A stretch of 64,000 bases of DNA from positions 21,082,260-21,146,259 of the forward strand of contig NC_081409.1 in the NCBI RefSeq assembly GCF_030272615.1, written 5' to 3'. Numbering within the stretch: position 1 is the stretch's first letter; each line of letters starts with the position of its first letter. This DNA comes from Cryptomeria japonica. Taxonomy: Eukaryota; Streptophyta; Pinopsida; Cupressales; Cupressaceae. Below are positions 12,250 through 21,486 of this stretch, piece after piece. Position numbers and translations under genes: made by a program. The notes beneath the pieces are model-generated. The model saw only the letters and a program-made list of their open reading frames with translations, ran no database searches and was not told where the DNA came from.

Positions 12250-12262
12250 GTCGGGTTCACCA
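12250..12262 (-). other. Element C primer binding site
   Basis: TGGTGAACCCGAC, continuing GTGAACATCC, starts 3 nt inside the 5' LTR. It ends with the complement of a tRNA CCA tail. The implied tRNA 3' end has the conserved C61 and discriminator A, but I could not match it to a plant tRNA from memory. It is not the common initiator-Met site used by element D. Confidence 0.7.
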
Positions 12263-12265
12263 AAA

Positions 12266-13472
12266 TGTAAAGTGGAAAATCGCGAGCGAACCCTAAGTGT
12301 TCCCCCCCCACCACTCCAAAGAGAGAGAAAGGGAATCACTAGGGTTGACGGTTTTCACTTAGGGGAGACTTTACATTAAAAAGAGGGGTTGAAACCCACA
12401 ACATCCAATCCCACACAATGCAAGATTGGATTCTAAATGAGTTTCAAGGGTTAAGACAGCGAGGCTACCCTCTTTTGTAAAGAATGTAGATAGAAGGATT
12501 AAGCTAGGAATGCATGAAAAGTGAGAAAGATTCACTTATAAACAGAGATCGGAATATAGGATGAAGCTGCGGACCTGGAATTAGCAGTAAAATGTCGAGA
12601 CGGCGCTATCCTGCAAATTTGAGCGAAAGTTGACGGGATGATGGCGCCCGGCGTGCACAGGGTCCTCCGAAAAATCCGCAAAACGAAGGGGGATCTGTTC
12701 TTCTCTGCACAAGGATTCCAGATCTTCAATTACAGCTGCGTACCTACAACCTACACACAAAAAAGCGAAGATGATTGGGGGGTTAGGGATTAGGGGTTTG
12801 CCCTTAGGTCAAACCCCAGTTTTGGAATTAACCAAGAAATGAGAATGTTGTAAATGTAAATGATTGTAATGTAAACAAGTACTTGATACCTTGTTGTAAG
12901 AATGTTTGTATTCTTACATGCGAAGGTGTAAATGTTGTTGTATGTTGTATGTTGTATGTGGTATGTGATCTCCTCTTCAATGGTTGAATCCTTGTCTTGA
13001 ATGCAACACTTAGCCTTGAATGGAGACTTAGAATGATCAATTGCTTGAAGGAATGCTTGAATGCTTGAATGCTTGAATGTTTGAATGCTTGAGTATCGCT
13101 TCCGCCTTTTTTCCATCTTACCAAAATGGGAGAGGAAATGTAGTTTATATACTTGTCAATTAGGGTTAAAAGACTGATTTTCTTGACCTTAGGCCGACCA
13201 GGAAAGATTATTTTCCAATTTGCAAACATAAAGACCCGAGACCCAAAAGAGACCGGGCCCAAAAATAAGGCCAAGGACCAGGGCACTGGGCGCCATGGTC
13301 CCACCTCCAGGGACAGCAGGGTGCAAGGAGGATCAGGCCAGGGTGCTAAAAAATGCAGTTTTTGGTGTCATGAATAAGTTTCGGGGTCTCCATTCAGGTT
13401 CAGTGTTGCGTCGCCATCGTGAAGACCCAAATGCGGTCGAAATTGCAAGTGTCACAATTTTAGGACGCTACA
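12266..13472 (-). repeat. Element C 5' LTR
   Basis: It pairs with 5671-6908. It is bounded by the PBS on the inner side and by the ATTAT target duplication on the outer side. It has only one VNTR unit (about 13270-13305) where its partner has two. The outermost bases are TGTAGCGTCC, one change from the family TGTAGTGTCC. Confidence 0.9.
13144..13151 (-). promoter_or_regulatory. TATA box of the element C 5' LTR
   Basis: TATATAAA on the minus strand, inside the 5' LTR upstream of the gag side. The same box is conserved in the other LTRs (about 2953-2961 and 17356-17363), consistent with the U3 promoter that starts genomic RNA. The transcription start itself cannot be fixed. Confidence 0.55.
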
Positions 13473-13477
13473 ATTAT
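13473..13477. repeat. Target-site duplication of element C, right copy (ATTAT)
   Basis: The right partner of 5666-5670, followed at once by the interrupted gag sequence of element B. Confidence 0.95.
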
Positions 13478-15297
13478 TATCAATCAAATCTTGAATTTTA
13501 CCCTTTAAAGCAAAACATTTTTCAGTATCATGCCCAGGTTGACGATGAAATTGAGAAAAAGATTTGTTATCAAAATAGGGTGAATTAATCTTTGCAGGAT
13601 CTATTTGCCTTATAGGAGGAAGAGTAAGAACATTTTGTTCCAATAACTTATTCATAATACTATGCAATGATTCATTCAAAGGAGTAAACTTTCTTTCCTT
13701 CTTGAAAAACTTAGAAATAGGAGGCACACCTGATGCTGCATTCACATTGTTGTTGATGATGTTTTCATTGAATTTAACGGACTCTCTGTTCGGTTTAAAC
13801 TTTCCAAATGGTTGTTGACTACTATCACCCTTATCACTCGGAGCCATAGGATTTGCTTGTTCCATTTGACTCACAATCAGTTGATAATTGTGAAGAGTTG
13901 CACACAACTGTTGGAAAGAAGTAAACTCAGAAAATAGAACTTTTTCTCTAATATCTTTTTGTAAATTAGAAATAAAGATTCTTTGAATATCATTGTCAGG
14001 CACTGGAAAAGAGATTTGAGCATACAAATTCTTATATCTACCAATGAAATCAGTCACTTTTTCTTTAACACCTTGTTTACAATGCATTAAATCAATCAAA
14101 GTAACTTTAGGACTTATATTGTTTTGAAATTGTTGAGTAAAAGCATTTGCAAGTTGTTCGAAAGAAGTAATAGAATAAGAAGGCAACGAGCAATACCATT
14201 GTAGGGCTTTATCTCTTAATGTCCTAGTAAACAGTTTTGCAAGCAACCTTTGGTCATAAGCAAAATTGATACATATTGTTTGAAAAGTCTTAACATGTGT
14301 TAGAGGATCACCTTTACCATTATAAAGCTCCAAATGCGGGATTTCAACATGCTTAGGAGGGATAGCTCGAACAATGTCAAGAGAAAGTGGGCTCGCAACA
14401 TCAAATGTGGGCACACTAAACTTAGATTGATTCATAGAGGCAATTTGTTGTTGTAAAGAAGAGACAGTTTGTGCAAGATTGTTAATGGTCGCTTCAGTCG
14501 AAGAGTTCATATTAGACATGTTAGATTGTGATGGAGGTATTATGTTATTGAAAGAAGGTATTGATTGAGAATAAGGTGGTGGGACACTATGATAGTTAGT
14601 CATAGGAGATGATTGGAAAAGAGGAGCACTACAAGAAGGGATGGAATGGTTAAATGAATTGCCCCCTTGCGCCAGGTTCATTTGTGGAGATGTAATAGGA
14701 ACACTCATTGAAGGAATGAATGAAGAAGTCGGATTAAATGAAGGAAGAGGGTTGATTGAAGAAGAAGGATTGCCCCCATGACTGGTGATCATAGGTGGAA
14801 TATCTTGTATTGAAGTAGTTATTATGTTTGATGTAAAAGTAGGTATACTAGCAATAGAAGTTGTCAAAGGGATAGAATGATTAACTTGAGTAGGAGGTTG
14901 TGTATAACCCAAAGTTTCAGCACAACTCTTCATAGGCATCACATTTGAATCCACAATGTGTGCAATACTATGCAAAATATCAATTCCATTCTTATCACTT
15001 TGAACCATACGTTTTAGACCCTCAATTAATGAGAGAGCTTGACTATCGAGATACTCTTGAGACATCCATTTCTAAAAATCATCAAATTGGTTATCCAATT
15101 TCGAAAGTTGTTCTACAGAAACCTCATGGAGAGCTTCTTCATCATTAGGAGGATTAGAGGAATTACCCGTGTCCTCGTTAAAAAGGCCATTCAAATTAGG
15201 TTCCATCTCCTCGGTAATTAAACCTTGGAAAAAACTTAATTCCAAGGCTTTGTCTAACGGGAATAGTGTAAGTAGGGCTTATTGTTGTAAAACTCAT
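13478..15297 (-). pseudogene. Element B gag, 5' part (before the element C insertion)
   Basis: The predicted start ATG is at 15295-15297, giving MSFTTI as in element C. A one-base insertion in a T run near 15228-15235 shifts the frame. A TAG near 15074 replaces the Gln codon of the QQWMS motif. From the Met at 15065 the frame is open and carries the Ser/Pro/Asn-rich region, the gag domain (FEQLANAF, DKALQWY) and the knuckle, in which the first Cys is Ser (SQFHRQPGHDTEKC). The frame is cut after LIDNN by element C and resumes at 5665. Confidence 0.87.
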
Positions 15298-16460
15298 GCA
15301 CTAGAGAGGGAGAGAAGATTTTGAATTTAGAGGTAGCAAATTTCAATAAAATCAGCCAATCTCCTAGATTTAGGCTGTTAAATGCAATCACGACAATCTC
15401 CCGAATTTTCGGAAAAAAAGTCAGGGACCGTGGCGAACGAAGTGCACACGGTCCTCGCAACTTTTTTTGAAATTTTTAGGGATGAAAGTTATCATGATTT
15501 TAAAGCTAATCTAAAAAAATTGAGTGATTTTACGATCTGTAGATAGGCCAAATTAAAGTTGCAATCTCAAAATTGAACCCTACCAAGATTGTTGAAAAAT
15601 GCAAAATTTGAATTTTGAAAAAGAGAGGGAAACTAAAATTTTGAATTTTATGATTTTAGAGGGAATACTAAGAGCAATGCAAGCTTTGAAATTTAAAAGT
15701 TGACTCAATTTCACGCAAAATTCAACTTTGAAAGCGGAAATCAAAGTTGTTGCAATTAAACACTTAATTTCAAAAGTCACAAATTGCAAGAATTTGAATA
15801 AAGCACTAAAATTTTGAATGAATGCCGACACACTTTTCAGATTTAGGATAGTAAGAACACAATTTTGACACAAAATTTCAATTTCAACAATTTTTGAATG
15901 ATTAGAAGCCTTAATCCAAGCAATCACTAGACCAACTTTGACTTTAATTTTGAAAGTGTTGTAATTGATAAAATCAGCCAAAATTCTGGATTTTAGCAGA
16001 AAAATACAGTAAGATCTAACTCCCGAAATTTCAGAAAAAATGTCGGGGATGATGGCGCTCGAGGTGCACACAGTCCTTGCAACTTTTTTCCAAATTTTCA
16101 GGGATGAAAGATATTATGATTTTGTTGCGGAATCCAAAGTTATAGCTGATTTGGAGATGTTTTGATTAGTGAAATTGTCGGTCAAAGGTTGAATCAAGAG
16201 GGTTTTAAAAATTAGGGTTTTGACACTTAACCACTTAATTTTCAGAATTAAAGCACAAATATGAATTGATAATTTGCAATAGAAATGTAGATCTGAAACA
16301 AGCATTAATCATTAAACATTTCGCAAGCTCAATTACTAAAAAGAAAATTTAGGGTTTTCATGTAATTAACCTCTAAAATTTGCAAATGATCAAACATGGA
16401 AATGTAATTAAGGAATCCAATTTTTAGATCTAACCATGAATAATCAGAAAGGATGTTCAT
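15298..16460 (-). mobile_element. Element B untranslated leader
   Basis: Colinear with the leader of element C and likewise carries two diverged copies of the module with a GTGCACACGGTCCT-like core, near 15421-15466 and 16044-16090. No gene is seen. Confidence 0.6.
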
Positions 16461-16473
16461 GTCGGGTTCACCA
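16461..16473 (-). other. Element B primer binding site
   Basis: TGGTGAACCCGAC, continuing ATGAACATCC, 3 nt inside the 5' LTR. It differs by one base from element C in the following positions (GACATG against GACGTG). Confidence 0.7.
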
Positions 16474-16476
16474 AAA

Positions 16477-17746
16477 TGTAAAGCAGAAAATCGCGGTCGA
16501 ACCCCAAGTGTTCCCCCCACCACTCCAAGGAGAGAGAAAGGAGGTCACTAGGGTTGACAGTTTTCACTTAGGGGAGACTTTACATTCAAAAGAGGGGTTG
16601 AAACCCACAAGATCCAATCCCACACAATGCAAGATTGGATTCTGAATGAGTTTCAAGGGTTATGACAACAAGGCTACCCTCTTTTGTAAAGAATGTAGAT
16701 AGAAGGATTAAGCTAGGAATGCATGAAAAGTGAGAAAGATTCACTTATAAATAGAGATAGGAATATAGGATGAAGCTGCGGACTTGGAATTAGCAATAAA
16801 ATGTCGAGACGGTGCTGTCCTACAAATTTGAGCAAAAGTTGACGGGACGATGGCGCCCGGCGTGCACACGGTCCTCCAAAAAATCTGCGAAACAAAGGGG
16901 GATCTGTTCGTCTCTGCACAAGGATTCCAGATCTTCAATTACAGCCGCATACTTGCAACCTACACACAGAAAAGAGAGGATGATTGGGGGGTTAGGGATT
17001 AGGGGTTTGCCCTTAGGTCAAACCCCAGTTTTGGAATTAACCAAGAAATGAGAATGCTATAAATGTAAATGATTGTAATGTAAACAAGTACTGATACCTT
17101 GTTGTAAGAATGTTTGTATTCTTACATGCAAAGGTGTAAATGTTGTTGTATATTGTATGTTGTATGTGATCTCCTCTTCAATGGTTGAATCCTTGTCTTG
17201 AATGTAACACTTAGCCTTGAATGGAGACTTAGAATGATCAATTGCTTGAAGGAATGCTTGAATGCTTGAATGCTTGAATGTTTGAATGTTTGAATATCGC
17301 TTCTGCCTTTTTTCCATCTACCTAACATCCACCCTTTCTAAGAGGGGAAATGTAGTTTATATACTTGCCAATTAGGGTTGAAAGATTGATTTTTTTGACC
17401 TTAGGCCGACCTAGGAAGATTATTTTTCAATTTGCAAACTTAAAGACCCAAAGCCCCATAAGAGACTGGGCCCAAAATAGGGCCAGGGACTAGGGCGCTG
17501 GGCGCCATGGTCCTGGGGGACCAGGGCGCTGGGTGCCATGGTCCTGAAGGACTAGGGCGCTGGGCGCCATGGTCCCACCTCCAGGGATAGCAGGGTGCAA
17601 GGAGGATCAGGCCAGGGTGCTGAAAAATGCAATTTTTTATGTCATAAATAGGTTTTGGGGTCTCCATTCAGGTTTAGTGTTGCATCGCCATCGTGAAGAC
17701 CCAAATGTAGTCAAAATTGCAAGTGTCACAATTTTAGGACACTACA
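16477..17746 (-). repeat. Element B 5' LTR
   Basis: It pairs with 2088-3310. Three tandem copies of a roughly 34-bp GC-rich unit (GGGCGCTGGGCGCCATGGTC core) lie at about 17480-17580, the most of the four LTRs. A TATATAAA box lies near 17356-17363. It ends TGTAGTGTCC next to the TGTTA target duplication. Confidence 0.88.
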
Positions 17747-17751
17747 TGTTA
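17747..17751. repeat. Target-site duplication of element B, right copy (TGTTA)
   Basis: Matches the left copy TGTTG (2083-2087) at four of five bases. Beyond it the interrupted element A resumes. Confidence 0.5.
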
Positions 17752-18390
17752 CTTATTTTCAATCATAACACTTGGACCTATTGCATTTTTCAGATTTCCA
17801 AGTTGAATCCTTTTCATAGATTAGATCTCAAAGCTTTCATTTTTCATATATGTTGTGCTATGGTGATATTTTTGGGCAAATGCATTTCATGCGTAGATCA
17901 CCTAAAAGATTTTGTAGATCCTAATCCTAGAGATTACAATGAGAAACCTAATACTTGTACCTCCCCAAAGGTATCTAATGTGAATAAAGAAACAGTTAAT
18001 ACTCTTGTCAATAATCTCTCTAATGGAGAGAAATCATTGAAGAGCAACATGGCCCCATCTTCTTCTCATACACATACCCTTTTGCAAGAGGGGCAAGGTT
18101 AGAATATTAGTGTTTCCATCTCTCTAGATCCTCCTTATTCTCCTAGAGCCTATCTTAAACATCAAAGTATTTGTAGAGAAGATGATGTCATGCATTTCAT
18201 TCATGATCTGTCTCCCCATATAACATTAAGAAAATATGAGGCCTTACATGATAAGGATCTTCCTTCCCAATCTACCAAAGACGATATGCATGATGAAAGA
18301 AAGGAAAGTCCTTCTCCACAACATATTCCTTCTTCATCTACTAATCCTTTCATTCCTTCTAAAAATCCTTACACTACAAGTTTCAACTAA
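17752..18390 (+). pseudogene. Unrecognised coding-like block of element A
   Basis: One plus-strand frame runs about 210 codons from the B boundary to TAA at 18388-18390, with a single internal TAG at 18100-18102. It includes segments such as HLKDFVDPNPRDYNEKPN and a Ser/Pro-rich end (SPSPQHIPSSSTNPFIPS). The distance from the element A PBS, with B removed, puts it where gag begins in B and C. The Ser/Pro-rich character also recalls their N-termini, yet I see no residue-level match. It could be the diverged gag start of A, a captured host fragment, or chance. I do not recognise the protein and assign no function. Confidence 0.35.
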
Positions 18391-18537
18391 ATTTATTATA
18401 ATGTTCCCCTACCTTCTCAATTATAGGATTCTTATAGGGTGATCATATGGATTTGTGTCACACTTTAGGCTAACAATGATTGTTCTGCATAGAAGGGTTT
18501 CGACCGAATCAATTTGGCAACCACGTAGCACTCCTGT

Positions 18538-18584
18538 GGCAAGGGGGTTCCAGTTGGAAACATTTCGGCCGGAACCCCCTTGCC
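18538..18584. promoter_or_regulatory. 14-bp perfect inverted repeat abutting a TATA box
   Basis: GGCAAGGGGGTTCC at 18538-18551 and its exact complement GGAACCCCCTTGCC at 18571-18584 enclose a 19-base spacer. The right arm ends at the base before the TATA box. It is a GC-rich island in AT-rich surroundings. It could be a dimeric factor-binding site or a hairpin; neither is shown. Confidence 0.6.
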
Positions 18585-18593
18585 CTATATAAG
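18585..18593 (+). promoter_or_regulatory. TATA box candidate
   Basis: CTATATAAG is a good plant TATA box. A start site would be expected about 30 bases downstream, around 18615-18625. The leader is short and ends in ATG at 18691. Confidence 0.5.
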
Positions 18594-18764
18594 AGTCAAA
18601 ATCAACCCAAGCCCCTCATTTTGCATTAAGCAGCTTGGAGTTGAGCAGGAGGGTGCAAAAAATCTCAGAAATCCAGTCGGAAGGGTTTTGATGGTAAGTA
18701 CCTTTTTTCTTTTTTCTCTTTTAAATATATTTATTTTGTCATATTAATTTATGTTGTTTTTTTT
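18594..18764 (+). other. Possible leader exon ending ATG|GTAAGT, then pyrimidine-rich intron-like DNA
   Basis: About 70-100 bases of mixed composition follow the TATA box and end in ATG at 18691-18693. GTAAGT, a consensus 5' splice site, follows at 18694-18699, and then T-rich sequence leads into the satellite. If real, the first exon would carry only the start codon. No downstream acceptor or coding exon on the plus strand was found, so this may be a captured or decayed promoter. Confidence 0.35.
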
Positions 18765-21125
18765 TTAACACATGGGTGACCCCTTAGGACCACACAAGGC
18801 CCCTTACAACACATGTGTACCCCTTAGGACCTATTAGGACCACATAAGACCAAATGGTGTCGAAAGGGGTCTTATGTGGTCCTAAGGGGTCACATGCATG
18901 GGTGAATCCTTAGGACCACACAAGGCCCCTTACAACACATGTGCACCCCTTAGGACCCATTAGGAGCACATAAGACCAAATGGTGTCTCAAGGGTTCTTT
19001 TGTGGTCCTAAGGGGTCACGTGTGTGTTCTAACATATGGGTGACCCCTTAGGATCACAAAAGGCCCCTTACGACACATGTGCACCCTCTGAGATTTTAAC
19101 AAGATCTAGGGCTCAATGAAAAATACAATAGAGATAAAATAATGATAGGAATAAACTATATTCTATCAAGAAAAAATACTAATCAACTAGATCATCAAGT
19201 GTTATATACAATGAATATGAGCCTGCTTATAAAGGAAAGGCTCTATGGATATGTGAGCACACAAACATGACATGTGGTTGATGTAATAAGAAACAAGGGT
19301 AGGTAGGAAATAGGTATGGGTAGGTAGGAGAAACAATATACTATTCCACATGAGGTGGATCACTCAATGAATGTGGATTTTAGCAACAAGATAAGTCCAC
19401 AAAAGGTGGAAATTGTCCTACACACACTATCCTAATGTGGCACAAACACCCAAGTGTCTCATACCCAAACTACTATGAAATGCATTTCCTAAGTAAACTT
19501 AAGTAAAGTGTAGTAATATACAAGATGAATATTTATTTACACCAACACACCCCTTAGCACCTATTGGACCACATAAGACCAAATGGTGTCGAAAGGGGTC
19601 TTATGTGGTCCTAAGGGGTCACACATGTGCTCTAACACATGCGTGACTACTTAGGACCACATAAGGCCCCTTATGACACATGTGCACCCCTTAGGACCTA
19701 TTAGGACCACATAAGAACAAATGGTGGTGTGGGGGGTCTTAAATGGTCCTAAGGAGTCACGCATGTGTTCTAACACATGCGTGACCCCTTAGGACCACTT
19801 AAGACCACTTGTGACACATGTGCACCCCTTAGCACATATTAAGACCATATAAGACCAAATGGTGTCACAGGGGGTCTTAAGTGGTCCTAAGGGATTACAT
19901 AAGTGTTCTAACACATGGGTGGCCCCTTAGGACCACACAAGACCCCTTACGACACATTTTCACCCCTTAGGACCATACAAGGCCCCTTACGACACATGTT
20001 CACCCCTTAGGACCTATTATGACCACATAAGACCAAATGGTGTGGAAAGGGCGTCTTATATGGTCCAAAAGGGTCATGCATGTGTTCTAACACATGGGTG
20101 ACCCCTTAGGACCACACAAAGCCCCTTGTGACACATGTGCACCCCTTAGGACCTATTAGGACCACATAAGAACAAATGGTGTTGAAAGGGGTCTTATGTG
20201 GTCGTAAGGGGTCAGGCATGTGTTCTAACACATGGGTGACCCCTTAAGACCACAAAAGGCCCCTTACAACATGTGTGCATCGCTTAGGACCTATTAGGAC
20301 CACATAAGACCAAATGGTTTCACAAGGGCTCTTAAGTTGTCCCAAGGGGTCACGCCTGTATTCTAACACATAGGTGACCCCTTAGGACCACTTAAGACCC
20401 CTTGTGACACATGTGCACCCCTTAGCACCTATTAGGACCACATAAGACCAAATGGTGTCGCAAGGGGTCTTAGGTCCTAAGGGGTCACGCATGTGTTCTA
20501 ACACATGGGTGATCTGTTAGGACCACATAAGGCCCCTTATGACACATGTGCACCCCTTAGGACCTATTAGGACCACATAAGACCAAATGGTGTTGAAAGG
20601 GGTCTTATGTGGTCCTAAGGGGTCACACATGTGTTCTAACACATGGGTGACCCCTTAGGACTACACAAGGCCCCTTACGACACGTGTATACCTTATGACC
20701 TATTAGGACCACATAAGACCAAACGGTGTCAAAAGGGGTCTTATGTGGTCGTAAGGGGTCACACATGAGTGACCCTTTAGGACCACAAAGGGCCCCTTAC
20801 AACACATGTGCACCCCTTAGGACCTATTAGGACCACATAAGACTAAATGGTGTCACAAGGGGTCTTAAGTGGTCCTAAGGGGTTACATGTGTTATAACAC
20901 ATGGGTGACCCCTTAGGACCACACAAGGCCCCTTATGACACATGTGCACCCCTTAGGACCTATTAGGACCACATAAGATGAAATGGTGTCGAAAAGGGTT
21001 GTATGTGGTCCTAAGGGTTATGCATGTGTTCTAACACATGGCTGACCCTTTAGGACCACACAAGGCCCCTTACGACGCATATGCATCCCTAAGGACCTAT
21101 TAGGAGCACATAAGACCAAATTAGT
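18765..21125. repeat. Hairpin-forming satellite, unit about 130-140 bp
   Basis: About 14 units share ACACATGGGTGACCCCTTAGG, ACACATGTGCACCCCTTAGG and GACCTATTAGG blocks. Measured between ATGGGTGACC marks, spacing is mostly 127-141 bases. Each unit carries an inverted repeat, for example TAGGACCACATAAGACC (20568-20584) and its exact complement (20601-20617) around a 16-base loop. The hairpin is kept in most units although the loop and flanks vary. No coding potential is visible. A 461-bp insertion splits one unit. Confidence 0.88.
19087..19547 (-). mobile_element. Solo-LTR-like insertion within the satellite
   Basis: This 461-bp non-satellite segment is flanked by perfect CACCC direct repeats (19082-19086 and 19548-19552); removing it and one copy restores GTGCACCCCTTAGCAC. 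Read on the minus strand it begins TGTTGGTGTAAATAAATATT, typical of plant Ty1/copia LTRs, but ends CTCAGA rather than CA. It has no coding potential. A solo LTR or a small non-autonomous insertion fits best. Confidence 0.55.
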
Positions 21126-21483
21126 CCACCTATTAATTAAATTGTATATGCAAAATTATAAATTTATTTGACTTAATTTGTCTTATTTTGACTTAATTTG
21201 ACTAATTTTAAAATTAATTATTGTATATGCAAATATATTTAATTATAAATTAGACATATATTGAAATTTAAAATTAAATTTATAGTTGTTTAAATTTCTT
21301 TTGTTCATAGATCTAGAAATTTATCTTAAATTTATAAATTAGACATATATCTGATTGACAAATTCAAGGAATACAATATCAAAAATCATCAATGACAACT
21401 ATAGTATTGCAATTTTGCAAATTGAAATTGAAATATGACTCAAGAACTATACTATAATTATAAATACCTATAAACTGATTGCT
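21126..21483. other. AT-rich spacer, no gene seen
   Basis: Between the satellite and the transposase remnant lies AT-rich DNA with repeated TTTGACTTAATTTG and ATTAGACATATAT words. No frame or structured element is supported. Confidence 0.6.
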
Positions 21484-21486
21484 AAT

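Larger units (their letters stand above)
5671..13472 (-). mobile_element. Element C: gag-only LTR retrotransposon nested in element B
   Basis: This is a complete 7.8-kb element in the same orientation and family as its host. It comprises the 5' LTR (12266-13472), PBS, leader, a gag-protease frame of about 1,144 codons (7654-11085), a 3' untranslated region, purine tract and 3' LTR (5671-6908). The perfect 5-bp target duplication shows a direct integrase-mediated insertion into the gag gene of a sibling. It has no pol domains. Gag carries three in-frame stops but no frameshift that I can see, which makes C better preserved than B, as expected for the later insertion. Confidence 0.93.
2088..17746 (-). 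mobile_element. Element B: gag-only LTR retrotransposon (outer, split by element C)
   Basis: The two terminal LTRs (2088-3310 and 16477-17746) share family-internal variants such as TCGAACCCCAAGTG and the absence of the extra C run present in element C, so they form a pair. Order on the minus strand is 5' LTR, PBS, AT-rich leader, gag-protease frame, untranslated region, purine tract and 3' LTR. Without the inserted element C and its duplicated 5 bp, the element is about 7.85 kb. There is no reverse transcriptase, RNase H or integrase, so movement must have depended on proteins supplied in trans (inference). The layout fits the published class of terminal-repeat retrotransposons with a GAG domain (TR-GAG). 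Several stops and single-base insertions make its gag non-functional. Confidence 0.88.

Noticed and set aside
12828..13304. 158-codon and similar minus-strand frames inside all four LTRs
   Set aside because: They translate the GAATGCTTGAAT minisatellite (QAFKHSS runs) and the VNTR. They are non-coding LTR sequence and are broken in different places in each copy.
18765..21125. Regularly spaced repeats resembling a CRISPR array
   Set aside because: The repeats are contiguous and themselves palindromic, spacing is irregular, there are no unique spacers and no cas-like genes, and the surrounding DNA is plainly plant.
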